Below are positions 4,329-5,176 of a DNA stretch of 5,176 nt, piece by piece. The position numbers were made by a program, and so were the translations under genes. Numbering within the stretch: position 1 is the first letter of the stretch; each line of letters starts with the position of its first letter. Origin of the DNA: Oscillospiraceae bacterium (GTDB lineage Bacteria; Bacillota; Clostridia; Oscillospirales; CAG-272); contig WQSD01000104.1 in the NCBI GenBank assembly GCA_009788105.1, positions 1 through 5,176 of the forward strand, written 5' to 3'. The notes beneath the pieces were generated by a model, which saw only the letters and a program-made list of their open reading frames with translations, did not search any database and was not told the origin of the DNA.

Positions 4329-4784
4329 TTACTCTTGTTTTTCGTAATGGCTTACGATAATGCCGTAACCGTACACAAAAGCTCTAACAACCGTGGCAAT
4401 AAGGCACAAGATAGCGGCGATGACAATACAAATAAGTATAGTAAATCCATCTCCTAAAAATATCCCAAACAACACTATAAGACCAGCTAAAAGCATCTCT
4501 AATATAAATATAAAATTAGCATATCTCTTTATAGTATTTCCTGTTGGTGTTTTGCCCTTGAATGCACTTTCCCTTGTATCGCAAGCATTGCACATTTTTT
4601 GCTCACCTTTCAAGTAATTTACACTGCAATAAGGACAAATCTGTTTTTCAGTAGCTTTTTGATTGGGCTTTTCTTGTTCAACCATACCTTTGCTACATTC
4701 CTCTTCAACCATGCTTTTGCTACATTCATCGCAAATATCCTGTCCATTTTTCAAGATATTTTCTCTGCAAGCAGGACACTTCAT
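4329..4784 (-). CDS. Double zinc-ribbon, two-transmembrane-segment protein of unknown function
   Basis: I do not recognise a named family. The 151-residue product starts with a zinc ribbon CPAC-x11-CDEC (Cys3, 6, 18, 21) and has a second of identical spacing, CPYC-x11-CNAC (Cys50, 53, 65, 68). A charged linker between them contains a nine-residue tandem duplication. After a basic stretch come two hydrophobic segments, about 88-110 and 114-134, with a further hydrophobic C-terminal part. Both ribbons would face the cytoplasm if the usual positive-inside rule holds (inference). The ATG at 4784 is chosen because GGAGGTGG lies directly upstream; a longer in-frame GTG at 4823 lies upstream of the -10 box and could not be on that transcript. 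The gene is visibly AT-richer than uppS and cdsA, lies opposite to them, and has its own promoter and terminator, suggesting an acquired cassette. A sensor or membrane-anchor role is only a guess. Confidence 0.75.
   Translation of the reverse strand: MKCPACRENILKNGQDICDECSKSMVEEECSKGMVEQEKPNQKATEKQICPYCSVNYLKGEQKMCNACDTRESAFKGKTPTGNTIKRYANFIFILEMLLAGLIVLFGIFLGDGFTILICIVIAAILCLIATVVRAFVYGYGIIVSHYEKQE
4677..4730 (-). repeat. 27-base in-frame tandem duplication within the zinc-ribbon gene
   Basis: Two adjacent 27-base units (4677-4703 and 4704-4730) match at 24 of 27 positions. They encode ECSKSMVEE and ECSKGMVEQ. The duplication lengthens the linker after the first zinc ribbon and copies its last cysteine, so Cys21 and Cys30 are alternative fourth ligands. 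The near-identity suggests a fairly recent event. Confidence 0.75.
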
Positions 4785-4788
4785 CTTT

Positions 4789-4796
4789 CCACCTCC
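4789..4796 (-). promoter_or_regulatory. Strong ribosome binding site of the zinc-ribbon gene
   Basis: On the minus strand GGAGGTGG lies a few bases before the ATG at 4784. It is one of the best Shine-Dalgarno matches in the window and settles the start codon. Confidence 0.85.
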
Positions 4797-4814
4797 AAAA
4801 AGTTTAATACCAAT

Positions 4815-4842
4815 ATTATACACCCCCCCCGCAAAATGTCAA
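4815..4842 (-). promoter_or_regulatory. Consensus promoter with a G8 tract in its spacer
   Basis: On the minus strand TTGACA (4837-4842) and TATAAT (4815-4820) are both perfect sigma-A hexamers, 16 bases apart. Eight consecutive G (C on the plus strand, 4823-4830) lie in that spacer. A spacing of 17 is optimal, so gain or loss of one G by slippage would change promoter strength. This arrangement is known from phase-variable promoters in other bacteria. Variation here is inferred, not shown. Confidence 0.75.
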
Positions 4843-4890
4843 TAGTTATAGCAAAAAAAGTTGAAAAAGTTTTTGTGGGTGTCTGAAGGG

Positions 4891-4918
4891 GGTGCGGGCG
4901 GGTCGACCCCGCTCCTAC
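4891..4918 (-). repeat. GTAGG...CCCGCCCGC palindromic repeat upstream of cdsA
   Basis: On the minus strand the unit begins GTAGGAGCGGGG and ends GACCCGCCCGC, with a GCGGG / CCCGC stem. It shares the GTAGG start and the ACCCGCCCGC end with the hairpin at 4144-4164, so both may belong to one dispersed family. The rest of the 161-base gap before cdsA contains the divergent promoter of the zinc-ribbon gene. I see no convincing plus-strand promoter for cdsA in it. Confidence 0.4.
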
Positions 4919-4945
4919 AAAACTCCCCCAAAGGACAACTCCCCT

Positions 4946-5176
4946 ATGAAAACACGCATAATCTCCGCCGCCGTTTTCGGCATTCTTCTTATCCCCGTTT
5001 TCCTATTCTCGGACAGCTATGCCCTTGTGCTGCTGGCACAAATCATCTCTGTCGGAGCAACATTCGAGCTGTTGCGGGTGACAAAATTGGGCAGCAGGCT
5101 GTCCCTTTCCATACCCGTACTTGCGGTGGTGGCGGCGTTGCCCCCCCTCACCCGTGTTTCCTTTGACCTGCTGGGC
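4946..5176 (+). CDS. cdsA: CdsA, phosphatidate cytidylyltransferase (N-terminal part, cut by window end)
   Basis: Integral membrane enzyme that makes CDP-diacylglycerol from CTP and phosphatidic acid, the branch point for phospholipid synthesis. Only the first 77 codons are present and the frame is open to the window edge. The start MKTRIISAAVFGILLIPVFLF is the typical CdsA opening: a short basic stretch, then a membrane helix. Two more hydrophobic stretches follow (about 25-40 and 53-70), with FELLRVTK at 40-47 in the place of the usual 'E..r..' loop. The catalytic signature near the C-terminus is outside the window. The ATG has AAAGGA (4930-4935) with a 10-base spacer. Identity rests on the N-terminal pattern and on the same-strand uppS upstream, so it is good but not certain. 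A C7 run at 5141-5147 lies within the coding sequence without breaking the frame. Confidence 0.8.
   Translation, partial: MKTRIISAAVFGILLIPVFLFSDSYALVLLAQIISVGATFELLRVTKLGSRLSLSIPVLAVVAALPPLTRVSFDLLG

Noticed and set aside
4785..4823. Longer GTG start for the zinc-ribbon protein
   Set aside because: The GTG at 4823 lies upstream of the -10 box, so it would not be transcribed from that promoter; GGAGGTGG points to the ATG at 4784.
4861..5166. Open frame overlapping the start of cdsA in another frame
   Set aside because: The cdsA frame has a typical membrane-protein N-terminus and ribosome binding site; this frame has neither.

Overview
The window looks like chromosomal DNA from a spore-forming-lineage Clostridium relative (class Clostridia, possibly Oscillospirales). 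This is inferred from the gene types (a sporulation-type SPOCS/DUF3794 + LysM protein, uppS next to cdsA, a class I purE), strong Gram-positive ribosome binding sites, near-consensus sigma-A promoters, and intergenic DNA crowded with small palindromic repeats. No rRNA, tRNA, CRISPR array or transposase gene is visible.

Layout. (1) Positions 35-541, minus strand: complete purE with its own TTGACT-17-TATAAT promoter and a very short leader. (2) Positions 542-1226: about 685 bases without a credible gene. They hold a layered, imperfect inverted-repeat structure (655-1205) whose two ends are copies of the same terminator palindrome. (3) Positions 1227-2825, minus strand: a 532-residue SPOCS/LysM protein, probably a spore-envelope protein. 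(4) Positions 2826-3169: a divergent intergenic region with a near-consensus promoter for uppS, a large hairpin at the start of the uppS leader, and a possible sporulation-sigma -10 element for the SPOCS gene. (5) Positions 3170-3868, plus strand: complete uppS (232 aa). (6) Positions 3869-4328: repeat-rich spacer with at least five different short repeat types and the terminator of the next gene. (7) Positions 4329-4784, minus strand: an AT-richer gene for a 151-residue protein with two zinc ribbons and two membrane segments, driven by a consensus promoter whose spacer contains a run of eight G. (8) Positions 4946-5176, plus strand: the N-terminal 77 codons of cdsA, cut by the window edge.

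How the genes relate. UppS makes undecaprenyl diphosphate, the lipid carrier precursor for cell-wall polymers. CdsA makes CDP-diacylglycerol for phospholipids. The two genes are commonly adjacent and co-transcribed in Firmicutes; here they are separated by 1,077 bases holding an opposite-strand gene and repeats. The SPOCS/LysM protein probably acts at the spore surface or cortex-coat interface, and purE belongs to purine synthesis. They share no obvious operon with uppS.

Most worth a second look are the G8 tract inside the promoter of the zinc-ribbon membrane protein (a candidate phase-variation switch), the interrupted uppS-cdsA pair, the composite inverted-repeat element upstream of purE, and the structured uppS leader. 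I did not find convincing evidence for a complete new multi-gene system in this window.
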